Positions 8,401 to 15,886 of a stretch of DNA of 35,847 bases are shown piece by piece. Position 1 is the stretch's first letter. The number at the start of each line of letters is the position of its first letter. The position numbers were made by a program, and so were the translations under genes. Below the pieces are notes generated by a model. That model worked only from the letters and a program-made list of their open reading frames with translations. It was not told where the DNA came from and searched no databases. Origin of the DNA: an uncultured Clostridia bacterium. Its GTDB lineage: Bacteria > Bacillota > Clostridia > UBA1381. Location of the stretch: the NCBI GenBank assembly GCA_944390495.1, contig CALXQE010000072.1, positions 1 to 35,847 of the forward strand, read 5' to 3'.

Positions 8401-9134
8401 TATTTGCCGTCGTTTATCTTAACATCATTTATTTTAGTGGAAAACGTTGTATGACGGCAGTGATCTGACCAGTATGTGTCAATCATACGCATTTCTGTTA
8501 CAGTTGGGTTACGCTTTTCAGTATCTTTAAAGTATTTCTGACAGAATGCAAGATCGTCCATATCCATGGCAAATCCCATTTCACCAAGAAATTTCTCCAT
8601 TTGTGATTTATCCATGTCAATAAAGCCATCGACAGTTTTAACATCTTCAGGAACAACTGTTTCCATTTTAAGATTTTGAGGTTTTTCAAGACTTGCTTCT
8701 CTTGCCTCAACGGGATTTATAATATACTTTTTTACAGCTTCAAATTCTTCATCAGATACATTTCCTGTAAGAACATATACTTTTGCACTTCTTACAGTAG
8801 GACGTTCCTTTTGAGTAAGGATTGATATACACTCTTCTGCGGAAGCAGCTCTTTGGTCGAATTGACCTGGAAGAAATTCAATGGCAAATACTCTGCCTTC
8901 GTTTATTTCTATTTCTTCATCATAAGCGTTATCAACGGGGGGCTCTGAAAAAATCAAATTTCTTGCCTTTTGATATTCTTCGTCGCTTATACCTGAAACG
9001 TCATATCTGTTAATGATTCTGACACTTTCAAGTCCTTTCATAGAAAGGTTTTCTCTTAAATCGGAAAGAATACCCTTTGCCTCTACGTCAAATCCGTCTT
9101 TTTTCTCAACATAAATTCTTCTTACGTTTTCCAT
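5409..9134 (-). CDS. purL: Phosphoribosylformylglycinamidine synthase, single-chain type
   Basis: 1241-aa enzyme for step 4 of purine synthesis: FGAR + glutamine + ATP gives FGAM. It is the large fused form that carries both the synthetase and the glutaminase on one chain, rather than the separate PurL/PurQ/PurS set. The synthetase part contains TYWSDHCRHTTF and the ETHNHPTEIEPFGGAATCLGG motif, and GFGLVETISKMAFGN later. The class I glutamine amidotransferase occupies about 970-1241, with FPGTNCEYD, the nucleophile Cys1082 in GICNGFQ, and SHGEGRF near the end. Start ATG has SD AAAGGAG 7 bases upstream. It stands alone here: no other pur gene and no purine riboswitch are in the window. Confidence 0.97.
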   Translation of the reverse strand: MENVRRIYVEKKDGFDVEAKGILSDLRENLSMKGLESVRIINRYDVSGISDEEYQKARNLIFSEPPVDNAYDEEIEINEGRVFAIEFLPGQFDQRAASAEECISILTQKERPTVRSAKVYVLTGNVSDEEFEAVKKYIINPVEAREASLEKPQNLKMETVVPEDVKTVDGFIDMDKSQMEKFLGEMGFAMDMDDLAFCQKYFKDTEKRNPTVTEMRMIDTYWSDHCRHTTFSTKINDVKINDGKYADVIKDAYEEYKSAKKDLYAPDRDTCLMNMATIIVKQLKKKGLLKEIDESEEINACSIVVDVDVNGKDEPWLIMFKNETHNHPTEIEPFGGAATCLGGAIRDPLSGRSYVYQAMRVTGSGDPRVSLKDTHAGKLMQRKITTGASAGYSSYGNQIGLATGQVQEIYHEGYVAKRMEIGAVIGAAPKKNVIREVPSKGDVIILLGGRTGRDGIGGATGSSKAHTEESVVTCGSEVQKGNPPVERKIQRLFRNEKVTTLIKRCNDFGAGGVSVAIGELADGLVIDLDSVPKKYEGLDGTELAISESQERMAVVVRSEDADKFIEYSNEENLEATKVAVVTDENRLVMNWRGKTICDISRDFLNTNGATKNTDIEVVLPDENKNFFNRESVSNVKTKWMETLSNLNVCSQKGLCEKFDSTIGANTVLMPFGGKYQLTPSEGMACKVPVLGGETNTATVMTFGYNPDLSSWSQYHGSTYAIIESVSKAVALGADYKKIYLTFQEYFERLGNDPKRWGKPFASLLGAYKTQLELGIAAIGGKDSMSGSFNDLDVPPTLTSFAVAPVKADKVISQEIKKSGSKLVMFTVERDENDLPKFDELKKMYDKVHQLISDGKVLSSSVVKGFGLVETISKMAFGNMIGVEFDASVTNDMLFYAPFGSIVLEVEDDIDGAVTIGVTGGNSFKVSGVEISLDEAVSQWKAPLEKVFPTKAGNFTEEPETYSYDKRNITVATEKFAKPRIFIPVFPGTNCEYDTAKAFENAGGVADVFVIRNLTGDDVAYSMREMEKRINNSQIVMIPGGFSGGDEPEGSGKFIATAFRNPLVKDAVMNMLKNRDGLMLGICNGFQALIKLGLVPYGEIRDLDDNSPTLTFNTIGRHVSCMARTRIASNKSPWLSNVNTGDVHTIALSHGEGRFIASKEQIAKLAKNGQIATQYVNLENKATYDIDWNPNGSVSAIEGITSPDGRVLGKMGHSERIGNNVAFNVPGVKDQKLFEAGVKYFK

Positions 9135-9173
9135 GATTTAACTCCTTTATCAAACTAATGTCAATATATTTCT

Positions 9174-9202
9174 ATTTTATCATAAATTACGCTGTTTATC
9201 AA
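9174..9202 (-). promoter_or_regulatory. Sigma-A promoter of purL
   Basis: Minus-strand -35 TTGATA (9202-9197) and -10 TAAAAT (9179-9174) are 17 bases apart. It lies about 40 bases before the purL start, leaving a short leader with no room for a riboswitch. Confidence 0.6.
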
Positions 9203-9237
9203 CATTAAATTACTAAAAATATGCTCAAAACAAATAT

Positions 9238-9271
9238 AAAGGAGATAAAATCAAGTGATTTTATCTCCTTT
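9238..9271. terminator. Terminator of the hydrogenase gene
   Basis: A 16-base perfect inverted repeat, AAAGGAGATAAAATCA and its complement, separated by only AG, 21 bases past the hydrogenase stop. On the minus strand it continues TATATTTGTTTTG, a T-rich tail. It separates hydrogenase from purL. Confidence 0.8.
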
Positions 9272-9292
9272 GTTTATATACGTAAATAGTTT

Positions 9293-10783
9293 TTAAGCAT
9301 CAGCAGGTTCGTGTGTGCGTTCCATATCAACTTTCATGAAGTCATGATCTGTAAGCATTTCAGTGATATTGTCGCCTTCTTTACCTTTGATTTTTTTCAT
9401 TCTTGCTTGTCTAAGCTGCTGAAGTGATGCTATTGAACCTGGACCGGCAATGCAGCCTCCCTCACATGCCATACCTTCAACAATATCTTCAGGAAGTTTA
9501 TTAACATTTAGCATAGCAAGAGCAAGCTTACATTCTTTAAGACCACTGCATCCCTTTGCCTTAATAGGATCAGTACAGCCAAGTTCCTGTACGGCTTTCA
9601 TAACAGCTTCAGTTACACCGCCTGCACCTGAAAAACGTCTGCCGTATGAAGTAGCTTCTGTAGGAGCTTCAACACAGTTTTCCGGATTAATTCTTCGTGC
9701 ATCGAATAACGCATTTAGTTCTTCGAATGTCATAACAGCGTCAGGACTTCCTTCAACGCCGAACTTAGCTTCTTCTTTCTTTGCCATACAAGGTCCGATA
9801 AATACAATATACGCACCTGGCATATTTTCTCTTATCCAACGTACTGTTGCAACCATAGGAGAAACTGTATTTGACATTTTATCAATAAGTTTTGGATAAT
9901 GTTTTCTGATAAGAGTTACAAATGCCGGACAACATGAAGTTGTCATTTTTTCGCCTTTTTCGTGGTTTTCGATAAGTTCCTTTGCTTCGTTATATGAGAC
10001 AGCATCAGCACCTAAAGCAACCTCCACTACATCAGTAAAACCAAGTTCTTTAAGAGCTGTAATCATACGTCCGATAGTAGCTTCAGGACCGAATTGTCCT
10101 TCTACGGCAGGAGCAGGAATAGCGATGACTTTTGTGTTTTCATCGTTAATTTTAGAGATTATTTCTGTAATTTGTGACATATCTGAAATAGCACCAAACG
10201 GACAGGCAGCTGCACAGTGACCGCAGCTTACACACTTATTATCATCAATAGTAGCAAGTTTGTCTAAACCGATTGTTATAGCACCGACGTCACAGCTACG
10301 CTTACATGGACGCATAAGGTCAGCTATAGCGTGGTATGGACAGGCTTCTGCACACTTTCCGCATTCACGGCATTTTGTTTGGTCAATGTAGGCACCACGG
10401 CCGGTAATTGATATAGCACCGAAAGCACATGCACTTTGGCATGATTTTGCCATACATTTTTGACAGTTTTCTGTAACTTGGAAACGATTAATTGGGCAGC
10501 CTTCGCATGCAGCCGGTATAACTTGGATTGTATTGTTTTTCACTTCAATATGTTCAACGTTATGTACCGGTAGTGGAGATTTGCCCATTGCAAGACGTAC
10601 ACGTTGTCTTATAATTTCTCTTTCTTTATATACGCAGCAGCGAAATCTCGGAGTTGCTGTCGGTATGATTTTGAAAGGTATATTATCAATATGTTCATCG
10701 TCAAGCTTTTTGTCAAAAGCAAGTTCTGCTACGGCTCTTAGAGCTTCGTATTTCATTTGTCTTGTATCGGTATTTCGTTCCAT
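9293..10783 (-). CDS. Monomeric [FeFe] hydrogenase, group B type
   Basis: 496-aa iron-sulfur protein. The N-terminal half is rich in 4Fe-4S ligands: CEGC at 93-96, CQKCMAKSCQSAC at 107-119, two ferredoxin-type motifs at 138-148 (CRECGKCAEAC) and 184-194 (CVSCGHCAAAC), and CKRSC at 160-164. The C-terminal half has the three H-cluster signatures: L1 TSCCPAF (Cys284 proton relay, Cys285 ligand), L2 GPCMAKKEE (Cys332) and L3 MACEGGC (Cys440, Cys444). L3 continues IAGPG instead of the GGGQ of classical group A enzymes, as in group B. It should make or oxidise H2 in the cytoplasm, probably with ferredoxin. It has its own promoter and terminator; the HydE/F/G maturases are not in this window. SD AAAGGAG supports the start. 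Confidence 0.9.
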   Translation of the reverse strand: MERNTDTRQMKYEALRAVAELAFDKKLDDEHIDNIPFKIIPTATPRFRCCVYKEREIIRQRVRLAMGKSPLPVHNVEHIEVKNNTIQVIPAACEGCPINRFQVTENCQKCMAKSCQSACAFGAISITGRGAYIDQTKCRECGKCAEACPYHAIADLMRPCKRSCDVGAITIGLDKLATIDDNKCVSCGHCAAACPFGAISDMSQITEIISKINDENTKVIAIPAPAVEGQFGPEATIGRMITALKELGFTDVVEVALGADAVSYNEAKELIENHEKGEKMTTSCCPAFVTLIRKHYPKLIDKMSNTVSPMVATVRWIRENMPGAYIVFIGPCMAKKEEAKFGVEGSPDAVMTFEELNALFDARRINPENCVEAPTEATSYGRRFSGAGGVTEAVMKAVQELGCTDPIKAKGCSGLKECKLALAMLNVNKLPEDIVEGMACEGGCIAGPGSIASLQQLRQARMKKIKGKEGDNITEMLTDHDFMKVDMERTHEPADA

Positions 10784-10822
10784 AGAAATTCTCCTTTGAT
10801 AAATACTTAATTTATATAATAA

Positions 10823-10851
10823 ATATTACACCATTTTTAGAAAAAAGTCAA
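10823..10851 (-). promoter_or_regulatory. Sigma-A promoter of the hydrogenase gene
   Basis: Minus-strand -35 TTGACT (10851-10846) and -10 TAATAT (10828-10823) with a 17-base spacer, about 40 bases before the start codon. The rest of the 10852-10966 intergenic stretch up to the cca promoter is AT-rich with nothing else recognisable. Confidence 0.65.
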
Positions 10852-10966
10852 TGAAAAAGGACGTAATACGGTTAATGATTTTGCTAAAAATTTGTAAAAG
10901 TAAGGAATGCTTTATTCTGCTGTTTTTTGTATATGTTACATTAAATTTACATTGAAATAAAACCTA

Positions 10967-10996
10967 TTGACAGCTACAATATATAGGATATATAAT
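10967..10996 (+). promoter_or_regulatory. Sigma-A promoter of the CCA-adding enzyme gene
   Basis: Consensus -35 TTGACA (10967-10972) and consensus -10 TATAAT (10991-10996) with an 18-base spacer. Confidence 0.7.
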
Positions 10997-11051
10997 TTAA
11001 TTTAAAACAGATATATACAATATACAGACTAATAGTAATGGGGAGATGAAT

Positions 11052-12392
11052 ATGGAAATAAAACTGCCTGAAAGTGTATTAAATATATTAACTCGACTTA
11101 ATGAGGCGGGTTTTTCAGCGTATGTTGCCGGCGGTGCGGTAAGAGATGCTGTTATGGGAAAATTTCCCCATGATTATGATATTGCCACAAGTGCAAATCC
11201 TGAGGAAGTAAAAGCTATTTTTAAACATACGATTGAAACGGGCATAAAACATGGAACTGTTACCGTTGTAGAAAATAAGATTGGATATGAAATAACAACA
11301 TTTCGACGTGACGGAATATACACAGACGGACGCCATCCTGAACACGTACAGTTTGTAAATGACGCAGAAGAAGATTGCAGAAGACGTGATTTTACTATTA
11401 ATGCAATGATGTATAGCCCAAAAGATGGGCTTTTAGATTATTTTGGCGGTGTTGAGGATATTAAGGCAGGTATAATAAGATGTGTCGGTCAGCCGCAGAA
11501 GCGTTTTGAGGAAGATGCCCTGCGTATGCTCCGTGCTGTAAGGTTTAGTGCTGTTTTGTCTTTTAGAATAGAAGATAAGACATGGGATGCAATTAAAAAA
11601 TGTGCCATTCTCATAAAAAAAGTAAGTAATGAACGCATACTTGAAGAGATAAATAAAATTTTACTTTCTGAAAATCCGGATTATATACGTAAATTACATG
11701 AGTGTGATTTATTAAAATACATAATGCCTGAGCTTGACAGATGTTTTGGAGAACCTCAAAAAAATAAGTACCATATATATGATGTTGGTGAGCATATTAT
11801 GCATACAGTTAAAGGTACTCAGTCTGATTTGGTATTGAGGTGGTCAGCATTAATGCATGATGTAGGAAAACCGTGCTGCTCAAGTACAGATCAAAACGGG
11901 ATAATACATTTTTACGGACACCATAGAGAAAGTTGCAGAATTGCAGTAGATCTAATGCATAGACTTAGAATGGATAATGATACAATACGTGATGTTTCTG
12001 TTTTGGTTGAAAATCACGATGTACGTGTAGAACCAACACTTCCGGCTGTTAAGCGAATGATGTCACGTACGGGAGAGGTTTTGTTTGAAAAACTTATAAC
12101 TCTTCAACTTGCTGACAATATGGCGAAAAATCCTATACATTTTCCGGAAAAGAAGGAACGTATAGAAAATGCGTATAGAATTTACAAAGAGATACTTGCT
12201 GAACGTCAGCCATATTTGGTATCGCACTTGACTGTAAACGGAAAAGATCTGATTAAAGTGGGGTATAGACCGGGAAGAGAAATTGGTGACACGCTTCGAA
12301 AATTGCTTGAAGAAGTAATAATAAACCCTAAGCTTAATAATAGAGATTATCTTTTAAAAACAGCTATGTATATGAAAAGAAAGCGAAGATAA
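11052..12392 (+). CDS. cca: CCA tRNA nucleotidyltransferase with HD domain
   Basis: Adds or repairs the 3' CCA of tRNAs using CTP and ATP. The class II nucleotidyltransferase head is clear: AYVAGGAVRD (residues 23-32), the metal-binding DYD at 41-43, RRDFTINAM at 111-119 and EEDALRMLRAVRF at 153-165. A C-terminal HD domain follows, with His269-Asp270 in LMHDVGKP and a GHHRES stretch, so it may also carry phosphohydrolase activity. Start choice: an ATG at 11046 directly abuts GGGGAG (11040-11045), too close to be used; the ATG at 11052 is 6 bases after it and is preferred (446 aa). The gene is monocistronic, with a likely terminator at 12489-12513. Confidence 0.95.
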   Translation: MEIKLPESVLNILTRLNEAGFSAYVAGGAVRDAVMGKFPHDYDIATSANPEEVKAIFKHTIETGIKHGTVTVVENKIGYEITTFRRDGIYTDGRHPEHVQFVNDAEEDCRRRDFTINAMMYSPKDGLLDYFGGVEDIKAGIIRCVGQPQKRFEEDALRMLRAVRFSAVLSFRIEDKTWDAIKKCAILIKKVSNERILEEINKILLSENPDYIRKLHECDLLKYIMPELDRCFGEPQKNKYHIYDVGEHIMHTVKGTQSDLVLRWSALMHDVGKPCCSSTDQNGIIHFYGHHRESCRIAVDLMHRLRMDNDTIRDVSVLVENHDVRVEPTLPAVKRMMSRTGEVLFEKLITLQLADNMAKNPIHFPEKKERIENAYRIYKEILAERQPYLVSHLTVNGKDLIKVGYRPGREIGDTLRKLLEEVIINPKLNNRDYLLKTAMYMKRKRR

Positions 12393-12488
12393 AAATACAC
12401 TATTATCGTATCATATTTTTTTCCTAAATGCAATAGAATATAAAGAAAAATATACCAAATTTGTATAATATATTAAAAGTGCTGTTTT

Positions 12489-12513
12489 AACACTGTTTTC
12501 AGTGTTTCTTTTT
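12489..12513 (+). terminator. Probable terminator of cca
   Basis: AACACTG / CAGTGTT stem with a TTTT loop followed by TCTTTTT, about 95 bases past the cca stop and 36 bases before the pflB -35 box. Confidence 0.6.
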
Positions 12514-12540
12514 GTAAAAAAACACGACTTTTATTTTATG

Positions 12541-12565
12541 TAACAGTGTTGACAATATACTGTAA
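12541..12565. promoter_or_regulatory. Inverted repeat over the pfl -35 box
   Basis: TAACAGT (12541-12547) and ACTGTAA (12559-12565) form an imperfect dyad, 6 of 7 bases symmetric, spaced 11 bases and enclosing the TTGACA hexamer. It is a candidate operator for redox or energy control. It does not match the Rex consensus TTGTTAA-N4-TTAACAA. Confidence 0.35.
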
Positions 12566-12577
12566 AAATGATAATAT
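12549..12577 (+). promoter_or_regulatory. Sigma-A promoter of the pfl operon
   Basis: -35 TTGACA (12549-12554), 17-base spacer, -10 TAATAT (12572-12577). Start would fall near 12584, giving a leader of about 68 bases that contains a small hairpin GGTTAG-CAACAT-CTAACC at 12588-12605, right at the expected RNA 5' end, where it could stabilise the mRNA. Confidence 0.8.
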
Positions 12578-12651
12578 ATATGTGTAAGGTTAGCAACATC
12601 TAACCTGTATTTCTATATGTCGTATGATAACGATAAACAGGAGGAATTATA

Positions 12652-14727
12652 ATGGCAAATGTACAAAAAGAAGAATGGGTAGGTTTTAACGAAGGAAAAT
12701 GGACAAAATCTGTTGACGTAAGAGACTTTATCCAAAGAAATTACACACCTTATGATGGCAATGGTGATTTCCTTGCACCTGCAACAGATGCAACAAAGAA
12801 GCTTTGGGATATGGTAATGGATCTTTCTAAGAAAGAAAGAGAAGCCGGCGGTGTGCTTGATATGGATACAAAGATTGTATCGACTGTTACATCACACGGT
12901 GCAGGCTACCTTGATAAAGACCTTGAAAAGATTGTAGGTTTTCAGACAGATAAACCTTTCAAGCGTTCACTTCAACCTTTTGGTGGTATAAGAATGGCAC
13001 AAAATGCTTGTCATCAAAATGGATATGAAGTTGATCCTGAGGTTGTAGATATATTTACAAAATACAGAAAGACTCATAACCAGGGTGTATTTGATGTTTA
13101 CACACCGGAAATGAAAGCTGCAAGACATGCAGCAATTATTACAGGTTTACCGGACGCATACGGAAGAGGAAGAATTATAGGTGACTACAGAAGAGTAGCA
13201 CTTTACGGTATTGACTTCCTTATTGAAGATAAGAAGCAGCAGCTTGCAACTTCACTTGTAAGAATGACATCAAAGACAATAAGACTTCGTGAAGAACTTG
13301 CTGAGCAGCTTCGTGCACTTGAAGAATTAAAGGAATTGGGTAATATTTACGGCTATGATATTTCAAAGCCGGCAAAGAACGCTAAGGAAGCAATTCAGTG
13401 GTTGTACTTTGGTTACCTTGCTGCTGTTAAAGAGCAAAACGGTGCAGCAATGAGCTTGGGAAGAACATCAACATTCCTTGATATTTATATTGAACGTGAT
13501 TTAGCTAACGGTGTAATCACAGAAGAAGAAGCTCAGGAATATATTGACCACTTCATTATGAAGCTAAGACTTGTTAAGTTCGCAAGAACTCCGGAATATA
13601 ACGAGCTATTCTCAGGTGACCCGACTTGGGTAACAGAATCAATAGGCGGTGTAGGTATTGACGGCAGACACATGGTGACAAAGAACTCATTTAGATACCT
13701 TCATACTTTGGAAAATCTTGGTACTGCACCAGAACCAAACATGACAGTTTTATGGTCAACAAGACTTCCTCAGAACTTTAAGGAATTTTGTGCTGAAATG
13801 TCAATCAAGACATCTTCAATACAGTATGAAAATGACGATCTTATGAGAGTTACACATGGCGATGACTACGCTATTGCTTGCTGTGTATCATCAATGAGAG
13901 TAGGTAAGGAAATGCAGTTTTTCGGTGCAAGAGCTAACCTTGCTAAATGTCTATTGTATGCTATCAACGGCGGTGTTGACGAAAGACTTGGCGTTCAAGT
14001 TGGACCTAAGTACCGTGCAGTTGAAGGTGATTATCTTGATTTTGATGATGTTATGCAAAAGTATGATGACATGATGGAATGGCTTGCAGGTTTGTATGTA
14101 AATACATTGAATGTTATTCACTATATGCACGATAAGTATTGCTATGAAAAACTTCAGATGGCTCTTCATGACAGAGAAGTAAAGAGATATTTTGCAACGG
14201 GTATAGCCGGTCTTTCAGTAGTTGCTGACTCACTAAGTGCCATTAAGTATGCAAAGGTTAAGTGCATAAGAAATGAAGAAGGTATTGTGGTTGATTATGA
14301 AGTTGAGGGTGATTTCCCGAAATACGGAAATAATGACGATAGAGTTGACAGCATTGCAACACAGATTGTTGAAACATTCATGAATAAAATTAGAAAACAT
14401 CACACATATCGTGACAGTATACCGACAATGTCAATTCTTACAATAACATCAAACGTAGTATACGGAAAGAAAACAGGTAACACACCTGACGGAAGAAAGG
14501 CTGGAGTGCCTCTAGCACCTGGAGCTAACCCAATGCACGGTCGTGATACACATGGTGCGGTTGCATCATTGTCATCTGTTGCAAAGCTTCCATTTAAGGA
14601 TGCACAGGACGGTATTTCAAATACTTTCTCAATTATTCCTGGAGCACTTGGTAAAGATGATCAGGTATTTATGGGAGATCTTGCAGTTGACCTTGATCAA
14701 GGTTGCTGCGAAGACAATATAGATTAA
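12652..14727 (+). CDS. pflB: Pyruvate formate-lyase core subunit (lacks glycyl-radical domain)
   Basis: 691-aa main body of formate acetyltransferase, which converts pyruvate + CoA to acetyl-CoA + formate. It matches single-chain PFL from the N-terminus through [21 protein letters not shown] and [14 protein letters not shown]. The catalytic vicinal cysteines Cys410-Cys411 are present in AIACCVSSM. The chain then ends in [16 protein letters not shown], before the conserved GHHLNVNV segment and the RVSGYAV glycyl-radical motif that every single-chain PFL (about 740-760 aa) carries. That part is encoded by the next gene, 19 bases downstream in another frame with its own SD. The core therefore cannot hold a radical alone and must pair with the small protein. 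An unusual Cys685-Cys686 pair sits in the tail at the break. SD AGGAGG is 8 bases before the ATG. Confidence 0.95.
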   Translation: MANVQKEEWVGFNEGKWTKSVDVRDFIQRNYTPYDGNGDFLAPATDATKKLWDMVMDLSKKEREAGGVLDMDTKIVSTVTSHGAGYLDKDLEKIVGFQTDKPFKRSLQPFGGIRMAQNACHQNGYEVDPEVVDIFTKYRKTHNQGVFDVYTPEMKAARHAAIITGLPDAYGRGRIIGDYRRVALYGIDFLIEDKKQQLATSLVRMTSKTIRLREELAEQLRALEELKELGNIYGYDISKPAKNAKEAIQWLYFGYLAAVKEQNGAAMSLGRTSTFLDIYIERDLANGVITEEEAQEYIDHFIMKLRLVKFARTPEYNELFSGDPTWVTESIGGVGIDGRHMVTKNSFRYLHTLENLGTAPEPNMTVLWSTRLPQNFKEFCAEMSIKTSSIQYENDDLMRVTHGDDYAIACCVSSMRVGKEMQFFGARANLAKCLLYAINGGVDERLGVQVGPKYRAVEGDYLDFDDVMQKYDDMMEWLAGLYVNTLNVIHYMHDKYCYEKLQMALHDREVKRYFATGIAGLSVVADSLSAIKYAKVKCIRNEEGIVVDYEVEGDFPKYGNNDDRVDSIATQIVETFMNKIRKHHTYRDSIPTMSILTITSNVVYGKKTGNTPDGRKAGVPLAPGANPMHGRDTHGAVASLSSVAKLPFKDAQDGISNTFSIIPGALGKDDQVFMGDLAVDLDQGCCEDNID

Positions 14728-14746
14728 TTTAGGGAGGTAATTTATT

Positions 14747-14983
14747 ATGGCAACACAACAGGTAGAAAATTTAGTAAATTTATTAGACGCATACGCTGAA
14801 AAGGGCGGACATCATCTAAATGTTAATGTATTTACAAGAGAAACACTTCTTGATGCACAGAAGCATCCTGAAAAGTATCCTCAGCTTACAGTAAGAGTAT
14901 CAGGTTACGCTGTAAACTTTATAAAGCTTACAAAGGAACAGCAGGATGACGTTATAAGCCGTACATTCCACGGCAGTATATGA
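14747..14983 (+). CDS. Separate glycyl-radical domain subunit of pyruvate formate-lyase
   Basis: 78-aa protein equal to the C-terminal end of PFL. After a short leader (MATQQ), residues 6-21 ([16 protein letters not shown]) match the linker of single-chain enzymes. HHLNVNV, LLDA and HPEKYPQLT follow, then RVSGYAV with the radical Gly53, and finally [18 protein letters not shown]. It resembles the stand-alone GrcA (YfiD) spare-part protein of E. coli, but here it sits in the pfl operon and no intact radical domain exists in the partner, so it would be an obligatory subunit. It has a strong SD (GGGAGGT, 8-9 bases before ATG), and its stop overlaps the activase start (ATGA). The separate SD could let it be made at a different level from the core. 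Confidence 0.93.
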   Translation: MATQQVENLVNLLDAYAEKGGHHLNVNVFTRETLLDAQKHPEKYPQLTVRVSGYAVNFIKLTKEQQDDVISRTFHGSI

Positions 14984-15726
14984 TAGGGCATATTCACTAT
15001 GTTGAATCTTTTGGTACGGTAGACGGACTGGGTATAAGATTAGTAGTATTCTTTAAGGGCTGTCCTATGAGGTGTCTGTATTGTCACAATCCTGACACTT
15101 GGAATATGACAGGCGGTAAGGATATGACAGTTGAAGAAATTTTAGCAGAGTATGAGGCCAATAAAAGTTTTTACAGAAATGGCGGAATAACAGCAACAGG
15201 CGGAGAACCGCTTATGCAGATTGAGTTCCTTACGGAATTGTTTTCTAAGGCGAAAGAAAAAGGTATTCATACTTGTCTTGATACATCAGGAATTATGTTT
15301 TCAAAAGAAGCCATCGGAAATTTTGATAAATTAACTGAAGTGTGTGATTTAGTTATGCTTGACATAAAACATATAGATAATGATGAGCATGTGAAGCTTA
15401 CAGGTCACAAAAATGACAGAATTTTTGAATATCTTGATTACCTTGCAGAAAAAAAGAAACCGGTATGGATTCGTCATGTTATTGTTCCGGGAATCACCTT
15501 GAATGAAGAATATCTTGCAAGACTGGGCAGATATTTAGGAAAGTATAGAAATATTCAAGCTCTTGATATACTTCCGTATCATTCAATGGCAAAGCCGAAA
15601 TATAAAGAATTAGGTATGGAATATCCATTAGGAGATACACCGGAAGCAACTAAAGAAGATGCTGTAAAAGCAAGAGATATTGTAATTGAAAATATGAAAA
15701 TAACCAGGCAAAAAGGAGAAAACTAA
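14980..15726 (+). CDS. pflA: Pyruvate formate-lyase activating enzyme (radical SAM)
   Basis: 248-aa radical S-adenosylmethionine enzyme that removes a hydrogen atom from the glycine of the radical domain. The CX3CX2C cluster motif is Cys28, Cys32, Cys35 in [21 protein letters not shown], the DTSG stretch, VMLDIKH and the WIRHVIVPG segment match PFL activases. Its ATG overlaps the stop of the glycyl-radical subunit by four bases (ATGA), so it should be translationally coupled to the substrate it activates rather than to the core. The stop codon lies in the loop of the operon terminator. Confidence 0.96.
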   Translation: MIGHIHYVESFGTVDGLGIRLVVFFKGCPMRCLYCHNPDTWNMTGGKDMTVEEILAEYEANKSFYRNGGITATGGEPLMQIEFLTELFSKAKEKGIHTCLDTSGIMFSKEAIGNFDKLTEVCDLVMLDIKHIDNDEHVKLTGHKNDRIFEYLDYLAEKKKPVWIRHVIVPGITLNEEYLARLGRYLGKYRNIQALDILPYHSMAKPKYKELGMEYPLGDTPEATKEDAVKARDIVIENMKITRQKGEN

Positions 15727-15742
15727 TGTTTTCTCCTTTTTT
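15710..15742 (+). terminator. Terminator of the pfl operon
   Basis: Stem AAAAAGGAGAAAAC / GTTTTCTCCTTTTT with a TAAT loop that contains the pflA stop, ending in a T-run (15737-15742). Confidence 0.9.
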
Positions 15743-15770
15743 ATATATAAAACTTTCAATAATATGCTAT

Positions 15771-15798
15771 TTGAAAAAATAAAAATATGTGATATAAT
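15771..15798 (+). promoter_or_regulatory. Sigma-A promoter of the ROK kinase gene
   Basis: -35 TTGAAA (15771-15776), 16-base spacer, consensus -10 TATAAT (15793-15798), about 85 bases before the start codon. No operator for a sugar regulator is recognisable in the leader. Confidence 0.6.
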
Positions 15799-15886
15799 TA
15801 TAGACATAGCAGGACAATTTATAAATACTTGGGTATAAAATATATCTGTTAAAAGTATTAGTAATTAAAAGCATAGGAGGCTGAAT

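Noticed and set aside
9135..9237. Purine riboswitch or PurR box before purL
   Set aside because: The leader between the promoter and the start codon is only about 40 bases, and no riboswitch core or PurR-like repeat is visible.
12393..12651. Rex-binding site upstream of pflB
   Set aside because: Searched by eye for TTGTTAA-N4-TTAACAA type dyads because Rex is encoded nearby; none matches. The TAACAGT/ACTGTAA dyad is a different sequence.
14700..14760. Sequencing frameshift as the cause of the split pflB
   Set aside because: The linker is duplicated on both sides and a full SD-ATG signal lies between, which a single indel cannot generate.
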